Assembly: GCA_963377175.1 (NCBI GenBank) | Contig: CAUJNA010003244.1 | Location: 187,501 to 251,500 of the forward strand | From: Effrenium voratum | Lineage: Eukaryota > Sar > Dinophyceae > Suessiales > Symbiodiniaceae | DNA: 64,000 bases | Reading direction: 5' to 3' | Shown: positions 27,889 through 38,937 of the stretch, piece after piece | Layout of the letters: the number at the start of each line of letters is the position of its first letter | Position numbering within the stretch: position 1 is the stretch's first letter | Notes under the pieces: generated by a model | Seen by the model: only the letters and a program-made list of their open reading frames with translations | The model's database searches: none | What the model was told of the DNA's origin: nothing | Translations under genes and position numbers: made by a program

Positions 27889-27893
27889 AGGGG
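27889..27893 (+). other. Right target-site duplication AGGGG
   Basis: It repeats the AGGGG found immediately left of the element. Confidence 0.7.
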
Positions 27894-30800
27894 TAGCCTT
27901 CTTGAGCCATTTAGCCATGCCCACGTGCAGCTTGACAAGGGTTCTGTTCACTGTTAGTGGCAGCAAAAAAACAACCTTGTTTGCTCACATGCCAGGGATT
28001 GGAAAAATGGGTTTTGGACTGCTCAAGTACTCATCGCAACGTGGCTTTGGGCCCTTTTGGTGAAAGGGATCTTACAAGTCAGGCATTTGCGTGGAGGGCC
28101 CTGCTTATGACACACATATGGATTTTTCCAATTCGACTCCCCATCCGGCTGGTAGGTTTGCTGTTGGTTTCCCGTTTGAAAGCCATCCACAAGTTCCAGC
28201 ATTCCCTTTCCGCTAAACACGAAATTGGAGTGGAATCCCATTTTTATTGGGCGGAGAAGGCTAGATGAGAATCGTCGACGAACCCCCTTCTTCAGGTGAA
28301 GGGAAGTTCCAAGCATTTTGAGAAAATCAACCTCTATGCGTCGGGGGTTTGGATGCACGATTTCTTTTGCCAGGTTGCTGCAGGGCTGCATGCTGTCACA
28401 GGCCGGTCTGGAGATGTTGGTTTGGCAGTCTGCGAGTTGTTTTAGCTCCTTGCTGTAAGCATCACCTGTTTCTTTACATTTGGAAGTGTATTTCTGTTGG
28501 GTGATGCTCAAAGCAGACATATAAGGAATCCCTCGAATGAATCCACAAAGGTGCTGACCTGCGAAAAGGGCCTAGCCTAAGGACTATTTTTGGGCTGGTC
28601 CTGCTAGTAAAAATCATGCGGCCAGTTATCAGTTTGCCGCTGTTTGAAGGTCTATTTTTTCTGAGCGACCCGGTAGAACGAACTGCCTGCCATTGGCAGT
28701 TTCGGGGCGGAGGAGTGTTTTCTTTCCTTTTTCGTTGCAGCCTTGTGCCCCGTTTAAAGGGGATACCAAAAAGGGCCCTGATTTTTGACAGGGTGACCCT
28801 TCAGTCTTGAGTTTGCCAGTGGTGAGTATATAAACCTCTGGTCGATTTTCCAATTTGAGAGGGGAGTTGGATCACTTGTCTGCCGGGGCCTAGTTACATC
28901 TGGGGGTCAGCATTATCCGATTCCTCCCCAACCTACTCTGAACCTGCCTAGCTTCCCCTAAGCTTGACGACTCTCCGCTGGATACTTGACAGGCGAGAGC
29001 TTTGCGACCAAATTTCACACATGAAGGTTTGAAGGTCCCTTTCTTCAACATTTTATGATTTCGGCTGTGGTGACTTGTACTTTGACCTGTTCAGAGGGGC
29101 ACTTGTTTTGTCTCTGCTTACGCCCGCCCAGCACGCCCCCCCCCCCCCCCCGTCGCTCCTACAAAAGGAAGATAACAAAGAATGACATGAAGCAAACAAA
29201 GCGGTCAACCGCCCCCCCTGACCCCCCCCCCCCAACAAAAAGAGAAGAGCAAACAGTCAGCTCGACTCAAACGTCGCAGGTGGAATCCTCAAGGATTTGG
29301 CAGGACAGGATGCTCCCCCCGAGTTCGAGGTCAAGGCCCACCCCCGGTTGGGGTTGGGGGGGTGGGGGAGGGGTTTGGGGGGGGGTTTGGGGGGGTGTGT
29401 TTGGGGGGGGGGGGTTGTGGGGGAGGTTTGTGGGGGGGTTTGTGGGGGGGTTTGTGGGGGGGGGTTTGGAAGGTTTGGAAGGTTTGGAAGGTTTGGAAGG
29501 TTTGGAAGGTTTGGAAGGTTTGGAAGGTTTGGAAGGTTTGGATGGTTTGGATGGTTTGGAAGGGTTGGTTGCAACGAGCGAAGAACCCCCCTGCTTTGAA
29601 AGGGAAACTGACCGGCAAGATTGTGAAAAGCAATGGTTGGACTATGCCTTTGAGCCAGTTGGCCTGTCTCTGAAGTGCTAAAATGGGATTCAGCTTCCAT
29701 TTGTGCCATGCAAATGACTTTTTTCCACGTGGGTTCGTAGAGATGGTCATAGACAAATTTTAGGGGTATTTAGACAGCAATTTTCAGGATTTTCAGGGGG
29801 GGATGAAGGATGGAAGTCCGGCTGACAAAAACACGCGAGTTGCATGGGGTTGGTATCATTCCCCATGAACATGTACCTGTCGGGGACCTCATCGTTGCTC
29901 CTTTGGAGCTGGGACACCCGGTCTAGAGATGATTTAAAGGGAAACCGTTTTGGGAGCCCCCTCTTCGGGGAAGAGCACAGATTTGGGGCTGAAATCGGAA
30001 ACCACCCAGCCCCTCTCAGCTCCTTGGTCTCTTGGATTCCCCTGCCGCCAGGCAGATCAGCCGTCCAAAGATGGGTCAGGTGGGGAAATGTTGGGCTGTG
30101 CTGTTTTTCTGGCAACCTTTTGCAGGAAGCCGGCCGAGTAAAGGCGTTTCACATTCGAAGCTCCCTATTTGGGCGCGCCTCTTTTCAAGGAAAACCTTTT
30201 CAGGGTTGGTTTGAAAGGCAATCCAAAAGGAAGCCAGCCATTTCAGAGGGTCCTCTCATTCTGAGACAAGTCAGTCCTGACACAGGGAGCTAGTGACAAA
30301 TAGTGCGAGACATGAGATGCAATGCACCTGCGACCCCCGGCAACTGTCCCAGCGGCCTGCAATGCCCCATAGGCAAGCTCTGTGCGCAGACAGCGCCTTT
30401 GGATGCGTTCATATCCAGCAACGCGCTCAGGTGAGCCACCAACACACGACGTGCGCAGGCCCCTTTCAACCAGGAAGAGAGTTGTCTTAAGCAAGCCCGC
30501 AAACTTCTTGGCAAGGGTTGGGAGAGTTGTCCTACAGCGCGTGCTCGCGTCTGCGCCGAGGCGTGGAGAAGTTCATGGAACAGGCCATTGACGGGGCCAA
30601 GAAGGGCAAGGGGGTACGGGCCCCAGGTGCCCTGCCGCTTTGGGGAATCACAGCCTTACCCGTGAGGTCCAAAAGGCCCCCCCCCCTTTTAAGCTGGGGA
30701 GGGTTTCAGGAGGTAGGTTTGGGTGAAGATGAGGGCGGGGCCAAAAGTACCAGACTGATGCCTCTTGGCCACTGCTTGGTTCACAGGGTATTGTAGTAAA

Positions 30801-31801
30801 CCCATATATGAATTTTGACAACCTTCTTGGTAGAACCAAACATCAATGGGTTTTGGGCGATGTTCACTTCGTACAGGACTTGGTATTCTGTTGGGCAAGG
30901 CCATTTGGTCGTGAGCAAATATAGGCTCGGGGTGGTGCTGAGGTAAGGTTCCACGAGGGTTGCACCAGGGTTCGACGAGGTTTTGCGAGGGTTCCATGAG
31001 GCTCTGCGAGGGCTGCGGTGGAGAGAGCACTAAAAAGAGCACCGCATGCTGTTGGGGATATCACCTGAGCTTATTTTTTGCTTCAGGCGAAGTGGATTCA
31101 TCAGAATTAGGCAAAGCTCCTTTTGGCGGGGATGGGGTTCTTCACTTGGCACTTGGACACTTGGCATTGTCCACGTGGGAAGCACTGGTGACATTTCTAG
31201 AGCCCAACCCATGCACACAAGATGTGAGCGGGCGGCACAAGGCTCACCCTCTTACACCCCGGGAGATCATCCAACACAGTCCGAAATACTGCAGGCTGAA
31301 AGTTGGCACATTTCCCTTTAGGTAAGTAAAGGAGATGTAATCAGTCAGGCAACAAAGTTCTGGAGTTTCTGACAGTTCGCCTCGATTTATGCAGGGAGAT
31401 CTTGTTGTCAGCGTACTCCAAACGCGTACAGGCTGCCTGGGTGCTCCAGCGACGTCAGGAAAGTGGTTCATGATCATGGTAAAGGGACGAACCCCAGTTG
31501 CCCCACTTACCAAGGTTCTACCCTACGTTGCCATGGTTCTACCCTAAGTTGGTTGAACATCCGAGTGGCTCTGCAAAGTTCCAAGGCAGTGACGCATGCC
31601 GCGCGCTCGGCTTTGCACGGCCCAGTCCCGCATTTCCATTGCATGGTTCGGACCCCTGTGACCCCTGCTGTAACCCCCGCTCACACACACCAAGGCTTGT
31701 GGCATTGAAGGAAGGATCCGGATTGGAAGGTGAACACTCACGGACATGTCAAAAGAGCTGGAACGCTTTGGTCCTTGGCCGTCCAAGCCCAAAATGCGGA
31801 G
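27894..31801. other. Host DNA with simple repeats, no secure gene
   Basis: Contains poly-C runs near 29138-29151 and 29226-29234. Near 30550-30611 the + strand could encode GVEKFMEQAIDGAKKG, possibly an exon fragment, but its borders do not fit the AG|G rule well. Nothing else was supported. Confidence 0.5.
29341..29565 (+). repeat. G-rich tract and TTTGGAAGG minisatellite
   Basis: A run of G5-G11 blocks separated by TTT or TGT (29345-29468) is followed by about nine tandem copies of TTTGGAAGG (29465-29560). The G blocks could form stacked G-quadruplexes. Confidence 0.9.
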
Positions 31802-31843
31802 GTTGAGTTCGTGGTTCTGGAGGACAACGGCGACAACTTCAAG
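31802..31843 (+). CDS. Candidate host exon (VEFVVLEDNGDNFK)
   Basis: A 42-base phase-0 stretch bounded by GGAG|G on the left and AAG|GTAAAGG on the right encodes 14 residues of ordinary protein composition. The G after the acceptor matches the exons of the synthase gene downstream. The gene is not identified. Confidence 0.3.
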
Positions 31844-32774
31844 GTAAAGGAGGGCTCACGGACCAGGTTCGGACTATCAAAGCTCCATAAAGACTCAGCG
31901 GGCACCGAAAGGGTTTGGGTAGCTGGGTTACAGCCAGGCAGCATATGTTTAAACAACCAGCCCATTTGCAAGGGAAGCCGAAAGGAGGTTCTGTGAAGAG
32001 TGGTAAGCTGCAACAGTTGGTTGGGAAACCCCCCCCGTGTGATTGGCTCCGTCGTCTGAAGGCGGTGCTTTTGAAATCATTTCTCAGCTTGCCAGAACTA
32101 GGCTCCCCGTTTTGGACCGACGGCGGCACCAAATCTTCCTCGAACCCAGACAAGGGAGCCGGGAACGCGGCAACTTGACGTATGGGAGTGTGTCAAAAAC
32201 AAGTTGAACCTCTCCCAGTGGCAGTGGTTGGTTTCACGTTGGCGTCCTTCAATGATGAAGTGGAGTTGATGATGAAAGCGGGGGGGTGCCTGATGATGAA
32301 GGAGCGGGGGATGATGGGAGGGGGGGGGGGTTATGATGAGGGGGGCTATCATGAACCCCCCATCAGAGATTCTCAAAATGGCGGACCGCTTTTGGTTGAT
32401 CTTTCAAGGGCGACACCGCCCATTTTCTCAGTCCCTGAGTTCTGGATCTTACCTTTCGAATGGCCGGACCATTGTAAGTGGCCAGACAAAAAGCGGTTCT
32501 GCCAGCTTTCTTGGCCCATCCAACGGGACAAACAACATCGCAGGAGGTCACCGACCCAGAAGGCAACGGCCAGCACAAGGCACCCGCGCCGAGGGAAGTG
32601 GCTCCACACCCGGGCCAAAGGCACCTCTGAAACCGGAGGTGCAACCGATGGATTCCTCCCTCGTTGGGAAGGGTTTCCCTGCGAGTTTTTTTTCAGAAGC
32701 CACTGGGCTGTTGAGAACCACACCATCCTTCAGGGAATACTGAGATAGACCATCGGTATGGTTGGGGGTAGTCT

Positions 32775-33065
32775 GTGTGTGTGTGCGCGCGTGCGCGTGT
32801 GCGCGCGGGCGCGTGTGCGCGCGCGCGTGCGTGCGTGCGTGGGTGGGTGGGTGGGTGCGTGCATGCGTGCGTGCGTGGGTGGGTGGGTGGGTGCGTGCGT
32901 GCGTGCGCGCGCGCGTGCGTGCGTGGGTGCGTGCGTGGGTGAATGGGTGGGTGGGTGCGTGCGGTGCGGTGCGGTGCGGTGCGGTGCGGTGCGGTGCGGT
33001 GCCGTGCCGTGCCGTGCCGTGCCGTGCCGTGCCGTGCCGTGCCGTGCCGTGCCGTGCCGTGCCGT
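32775..33065 (+). repeat. GT/GC simple repeats ending in GCGGT and GCCGT blocks
   Basis: Alternating GTGC, GTGGG and GCGC units lead into exactly eight copies of GCGGT (32961-33000) and then thirteen copies of GCCGT (33001-33065), with a clean switch between the variants. Confidence 0.95.
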
Positions 33066-33177
33066 GCCCTTTTTCTATGTTTCAGGTTGGTGCAAAGGGA
33101 AACGAAAAGGAAATCCACCATGGTGGGGTCTCCTAAAAAAGATCCACCCAAGTGAATTGCGGAACCATGGCACGGAG

Positions 33178-33240
33178 GTGAGCTACGTGCACCATGTCTA
33201 CGACAAGGCCTCAGGCACCGTCATGGCTCACATCTACAAG
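33178..33240 (+). CDS. Candidate host exon (VSYVHHVYDKASGTVMAHIYK)
   Basis: A 63-base phase-0 stretch with acceptor GGAG|GTG and donor AAG|GCGGGC, the same GC-donor style as the synthase exons. The codons favour G/C in third position. It may belong to the same gene as the stretch at 31802, but no protein family was recognised. Confidence 0.4.
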
Positions 33241-36200
33241 GCGGGCTTCAAGCTAAGGTTTGGGGGAATGTTCATCCTACGTAGGTGGTAACCACGGTAG
33301 ATCAACCAGCCCTTCCCACTTGCACCCATGGTTATGAGCTATGTGGGTCTGTCATTTTTTAGGGAACCCACAAAACAATGGCGGTTGTCCCTTCAGTTTC
33401 CCGTTTACACCACCAAAAGAGAGGTGCCCTCAAACAAAACCATGGCCTCAAAAAAGACAGCCACATCAAGCTACGATCCAAGGTGCCTTTCCCAACCCCA
33501 AAACCCCCCAACTCCCCCCCCCCCCAAAAAAAAAAAAGAAAAGAACGAAGAGGAAGAAGTAGAAACAAACAACGCTTTAGGAGGACAACTTTGCGACGAA
33601 GATCGCCACCTTTGTGACCAAGGCCGGGTCCGGAGTTCTTTGTTTTTCTCAACAGAACGGCAGGCAAGTGGTTAGTAAGCTGGGAAAGAACCCACATGAG
33701 TCAAAGCCCGGAGAATTGAAGGCTAAGGGACAATCCCCTCGCCTTTTTTATGGGTGCCTTCGCCGCCTGTTGAATTCTTTACATGCTGGGTAGACCATTT
33801 TTTTTAAATACCACGTTCTGATTCTGACTCACATGCATGTAAGTCCCTTCTCTGTGAGTGGCCAGGGTCACCAACCACTAAGTGCCTTGCCCCTAAAAAT
33901 GGTCATGGACGCCTGAGATTTCGACCATTGTAAGGCCTAAAAACTCCATGGCCGTGGACCATTGCGAGGAGTTTTGAAAGCTTCGGCCAGAGAACTTCAG
34001 CTGGGCTTTTGACCAACTACTTGCGCGTTTCTTCAAGGAATGGGTTGGCTTTAATGGAAGCCACAGTGAAGCGCAATCCAAACCTATCGTGGGGGACACC
34101 TTTTTGCCATACGTGAACGCTGGTCAAGGAGGGTCCGGCCCTGTTCGCTTGGCCCTGGTGACATTGAATGCCTTCAAATGGGGATGGGATTTTTGCCAGC
34201 CGCCACCCCAGAAAGTGTCATTAGGATTGGCGGGTTCGCAAAAGGCTCGCTCGGGTCGATGGCGAAGGGGGTGTAAAGCGGATATCCAAACTCAACCGAA
34301 TAGTCGCATGGTCCCGGGGGATCAACAGACCACCAAGTTAGAAGTTAGTTGGTTCACCTTGGCCTGATGGTGGAATCCCCAAAACATATCTGGATAACAC
34401 CAGGCTACTGTGGGGACGAGATCAGGTGCTGTTGTTGTTCCTTTTGGCTTGGGGGGGGGGGGGGGGGGGCGAGCTTCCCAGCTGAAGTAGTTTGGAGGAA
34501 AACGGTTAGTGGGCAAATGATGGATGTATTGAAGTGGGAAACTGCATAGAAAAAGAGATACATAGACAAATACATGAATGAGTACGTACATAGATGGATA
34601 CAGCAATTCATGAGCGAACAAACCAAGAAATGATGAAATGAATGCACCACTAACTGTTCAAATGAATAAATAAACATAAACAAGAAAATATGTGAACAGA
34701 CAGATCAATTCATTAAACACACATACATAAACAAGCAACTACGTGCATAGATAGACAAGTTCATATATATATATATATATATGAGTTAAACCAATGCATC
34801 AATAAGCAAATAGATAAACACATACATACACAAACAACTTACATAAATGCATATTCACATAAAAGTGCCATTCCAAGCTTCGGCTTGTGGCAAGGAGCCC
34901 TCAGCGAAATCTGTCACCACACGAGAAGCCTCCCCGAGTTCCAATCTGTCGCTTTTTATAGATGTTGCATACTGCATAGTTTGATATCCGGATGTTCAAG
35001 TGACGCTGTGGTTGGTGTTTTTCCTCAGGGCGTGTAATTATTTGTTTTGCCACGACGGCCGTGGCCAGGTCTATGCATCGCCGTTCGTTGTGGAGCAGTA
35101 CATCGAGTGCCTTGGCTTAGGTGATGGTTTCCACGCCGAAGGGAACGCAGAATATGTCTCCTTTTTTACAGTGGCCGGCTTTTTTCGCGCTGCATATCCC
35201 ATGAAATTTCTGCGAAAAGAGGGCCCCACAAAAAGCACCAAGGAACCCTATCAGCCCCTAATCGGCCTTATGAGCCCCTATTGAGATTGGGGAGGGGGCC
35301 CTATACTATTGGGATATATACCCCTTTCATACCCTATATAGGGGTTCTTAAGCTCAGTAGATGTAAGGGTTGGCACCCTGCTTAGGTTTTGAAGGGACGT
35401 CGGATGGGTTTTGGAGGTATGGACGCAGGCCCATTTTGTACTATATCCGGCCTGAGCGTGCGACAGGGATCCTGCTCTGTTTCCCTTTTCGGTGCCGCAG
35501 AACCTCACCTTCTGTGCCCCATGGTCATCTTCCATTGGTAGGGGTGATGTTTTCTGCTGCACGTGGGAGTGTGTGCTTACCTACTTTTCTTGGGTTTGAG
35601 GGGAGGTTCTTGGGTGAAGCCAGAGGGTACCCTCCACCAATCAACACAGAACCTGACGTTCGGGGGGGTCCCGGTTTGGACCATTTTCTTTTCAAAGGGA
35701 TTCCCGGATAGACATAACCCACTTAGGGGGCTCAACAAAAGAAACATGGTAACACCAGGGTTAGGAACCACTTACTACTGAGTTCCTTGCCCCATTCGGT
35801 AGCTGGGGGATTCGAAGTTTCGGACCTTGCTGAGTTGAGCCATGCGGACCGTCCGAAGGTCGCACGCCGTGCGCCACGCGGGCGCGGACGTGGTGAAGGC
35901 CGTCGGCCCGCAGGCGAGGGGTCGAGTGGAAGGCTTGCCCTCGGTTCTTGCGGGTGCGGTCGGGCTGGAAGGCTACTTGCCGGCGTTTTCGGTGAATTCA
36001 CCACCCATTTTAGTCGGGATTTTAGAGGGGATTGGGATGTTCACTGGAAATACGATTCGGGTTTTGAGCCATAGCCATTCTTCCCCTTCGGCTTTCGTTT
36101 TTTTGGTCCAGTGTAAGGGAAACAAAACTCCTCAAGATGTTTGGTGATGTTTTTGGGTTGGGCATGTATCTGTCCCAACCAGTTTGCGGGAGGGCGGCTG

Positions 36201-37470
36201 GAAGAGACACTTCCTCTTCAAAGGACCTCCTCTGGTGATTTCATGTCAGTGGGGTAGTTATCCCCCAGTGCCATACCTCCAAAACCCATCCCTGAAAGGT
36301 CTCTTGAAAGGGACAAGCTGAGGTGGAGACCGTCCTGAGCAAGGCAGTGGAAGAAGGCAAGTAGTGAAAAGACGGAGTGCACGGATCTGCGAGCTTCTGC
36401 TCATTTTAATCTCGCATTGGGGCGTGTCTCAAATCAGCTTTGAGGCACGAAACGAACGAGCGCCCTTTTTTTGTGATCGAGTTTACGAGCCCTGAAGGTT
36501 GCACTGAAGTTTCTGCCCGATTTCTTTGGGGTGGCAAGGCTCGTGCCCCACTTTTGCAGCTGCAAGGGGCCTTTTCCGAGGCCGAAAGGGTAGCCGCACG
36601 CGCTGCCTGACGCATTTGCGCATTTGCACACATGGCCGAGCGGCCAAACTGGAGCGAATCGAGAGGCTCAAAATGTTTGGATTTTTCTGGTCCTTTTGAT
36701 GTCCTTTTCGTTTCCTTTGGCTTCCCTTGAAAATACCTCCCAAGGGGTGCCTGCCCTTGAACTAGAGCTCCCCAAGATGATTGGGCTTCCACTCCTGTCC
36801 ATACCTAATGGTTTGAACCCCAAAAATGATGTTCCCCAAAAAACACTCCAAAAAAGGATACCCATTCCTTGTTCAAGATGGCAGTCTGCCACAACCCTCC
36901 TGCGCACTTTCCATTGGAACGACCCGGTGCAACAGACACGCTCGGGGGTGCTTTAGTCCCAAGATGCCATGGGCCACGCAAGCGGGGTGTACAATTGGTT
37001 TCAACGTCTGGAGCTTGTTGGAAAAATGGAAGAACCCCAAAAGGAGGTGGTGTAAGAAGTTTGATGTTGAGCAGTCTGTCATGAATCCCCATAACCAAAA
37101 GTCCACTATTTATGTTCACACCATGGCTTGACCAAAAGGAGTGTGGCGTACAGTTTGGTCCAACGCTTGACCTGTTCTGACGGAGAATCGGAGTTCCGTC
37201 GCCTCGAGTCTGGCTCAATGCGAGTTCGGGCGCCTGGAGAATCAAATCCATGGGCAAGGTGGGTGAGAGGCCGTCGAAGGGTTGTGAGGGAGCAGGCGTG
37301 TCTCGAACTGACCCCAAATGAATGGCATGGTAGATCCTCCTCGCAAGCAACCTACAGAAGGGCATCACAAACCCCCCCAATAATGCACGTCCCTCAAATC
37401 AATCCATTGATGGTGGTGCCGAGGTCAGTTGTTTGGGCTTAAGCCGCGGTGCTACATCGGTTTGCCCCAG
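33241..37470. other. Host DNA, no secure gene
   Basis: An AT-rich stretch (34540-34860) consists of imperfect ACATAGATAGACAA-type units and a (TA)n run at 34762-34782. A 35069-35119 piece on the + strand (VYASPFVVEQYIECLG, after CAG|G) may be an exon but could not be tied to a gene. A GC-rich patch at 35838-35990 opens frames on both strands without clear meaning. Confidence 0.45.
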
Positions 37471-38937
37471 ATGGAGCGGTTAAATGGCAGCTGGGTTCCA
37501 TCGATGGAGCGGTTAAATGGCCACTGGGTTCCATCCACTTCAACCACCTTACCTCCAGCAGTCCTTCACATCATCGACCAGGGCAGGGTGTTTTGGGACG
37601 ACGGAACTGGCAAAAGCTGGCGCTTGCGCGCGGATCCGGAGCACAAGTATGGGCCGGATCACTTTTCCATTGGGGAACGCAAGCGCAAAGGTACCCGGCC
37701 AAGTACCTTGAGGAAGTGCATCCTGAGATCCAGCTGCACTCTAGAATGGATGAGCCCAGGGGTGGAGCAATGCTGGATCCGATTCGCCCCAAACCTTGCA
37801 AGCCTTGAGACCCTCCAACTGGTGACAGCTGAGGGATCAGATCTCGCATCCGTGTTGGTGGACCTGAAGCATGAGAAGTGTTTTTCCCAAATTGTGAATG
37901 TGGAAAAGCTGCGGTACTTTGCCAGAGTGCGTTGCGTTCCATCTTCCCAAACTGGTATTGTGGCTGATGATCTATCCTTGACTGAAGTCGCTACTGGCAA
38001 AGTCTTGAAAGACAACTCTGACTTGTCAAGCTCCGGCCACCCTCCTGTTGTGAAGGTATCGACCTACATTGCCGACATGATCTCCCGCAATGCGTTGGAG
38101 CTGGTCTTCTCGGATGGGAAGCATCGTGACATCGACTTGAGCCATGTCATGTCGGGCCAAGACGTCTTTGTTCTGCTATCCCAGCAGACCAAACGACCCG
38201 CACACTTCATCACTCTGGAAACTCGCGACAAGGATGGACAGCTGCAGAAGTTGGAGAGATTATTTCGGCGCCTGCCGGATCCTGCTGTGATCCAGGTGCA
38301 TTTGACCGAAACTGTGAGTGAGTGGTGGCTTTCCAACAGATTGATCATCGTGGGACCAGACGGCCAAAGATGCCACTCAGATCTGTCGGAAGCTGGCACT
38401 TTGTGGGATGCTTGCGAGATCATTGGCAGGGACACATCCCGGCCAGGGCGATTTGTTCGCTTTCTGTTGGAAGGGAATGTGTTGAAAGAGTGGACTCCAA
38501 GCCAGTTTCCAGACAGCCTCACCTTGACCCTACAGTTGGCTCCATGCATTCATGAATTGCTGGAAGGTGTGCCAGTGACCTACATCAGTGGTGAGGCCCT
38601 TGATGTGGACAGCACCGGTTTGGTTGGCATCCAAGACCTGAGGGAAGCTATCGCGGCCAAGTTGAAGCTCCGCGCCACGCACGTGTCGCTGATCAGCCGG
38701 GGCGAGAGTTTGTGGGATTCCATGCCCTTCGGCCTGCTGGAGGCCGAGGCCATCACCGTGTGCATCCGAAGCCCGGAACTTTGTGCGCAGGGAGAGCATG
38801 AGATCTGTACCTTCTCCAACAACGGCTACAACGACCGAATTTGCATTCACTGCGGCAGGGAATCCTACATGGAAGGCAGGATGCGACAGCCGGCAGGAGA
38901 TCCGTTTCCTGCACGTTGCTGGGTACCACGTACTTGA
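37471..38937 (+). CDS. Intronless host ORF of unknown function, 488 aa
   Basis: The frame from the ATG at 37471 is long, has balanced amino-acid use and no stop for 488 codons, which is unusual for the split genes of this host. The start contains a 33-bp tandem duplication (MERLNGSWVPS then MERLNGHWVPS). The middle has alternating strand/helix segments (ALELVFSDGKHRDIDLSHVM), perhaps ubiquitin-like, and the tail has a Cys/His group (HEICTF ... RICIHCG) that may bind zinc. Nothing was firmly recognised. TTTGGGCTTAAG at 37432-37443, 27 bases before the ATG, differs from the end of the dinoflagellate spliced leader at two of twelve positions, so the gene may be a reinserted cDNA. Confidence 0.7.
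   Translation: MERLNGSWVPSMERLNGHWVPSTSTTLPPAVLHIIDQGRVFWDDGTGKSWRLRADPEHKYGPDHFSIGERKRKGTRPSTLRKCILRSSCTLEWMSPGVEQCWIRFAPNLASLETLQLVTAEGSDLASVLVDLKHEKCFSQIVNVEKLRYFARVRCVPSSQTGIVADDLSLTEVATGKVLKDNSDLSSSGHPPVVKVSTYIADMISRNALELVFSDGKHRDIDLSHVMSGQDVFVLLSQQTKRPAHFITLETRDKDGQLQKLERLFRRLPDPAVIQVHLTETVSEWWLSNRLIIVGPDGQRCHSDLSEAGTLWDACEIIGRDTSRPGRFVRFLLEGNVLKEWTPSQFPDSLTLTLQLAPCIHELLEGVPVTYISGEALDVDSTGLVGIQDLREAIAAKLKLRATHVSLISRGESLWDSMPFGLLEAEAITVCIRSPELCAQGEHEICTFSNNGYNDRICIHCGRESYMEGRMRQPAGDPFPARCWVPRT

Larger units (their letters stand above)
5750..27893. mobile_element. Integrated Polinton/Maverick-type virus, 22.1 kb
   Basis: The element runs from 5755 to 27888 between inverted repeats and is flanked by AGGGG at 5750-5754 and 27889-27893 (TAGGGG if one T of the right end is counted as target). 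It is strikingly AT-rich compared with the host DNA on both sides. Its gene set is the Polinton/Maverick core: protein-primed DNA polymerase B, rve integrase, A32-like packaging ATPase, major and minor capsid proteins. An adenain-type maturation protease, usual in Polintons, was not recognised. Genes lie in blocks: minus 10287-6034, plus 10327-15737, minus 16985-15908, plus 17266-20186, minus 25056-20183, and an unusual GC-richer block at 25063-27660. A close relative (adintovirus, or a polinton-like virus that acquired an integrase) is possible; the capsid genes would decide. Confidence 0.93.

Noticed and set aside
27897..27920. CTTGAGCCA beside the right viral end as a spliced-leader relic on the minus strand
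   Set aside because: Only nine bases match, no gene follows, and a chance match of this size is expected in a window of this length.
28023..28520. A 165-codon minus strand frame right of the virus
   Set aside because: No domain, no splice-like borders and composition like the surrounding non-coding DNA.
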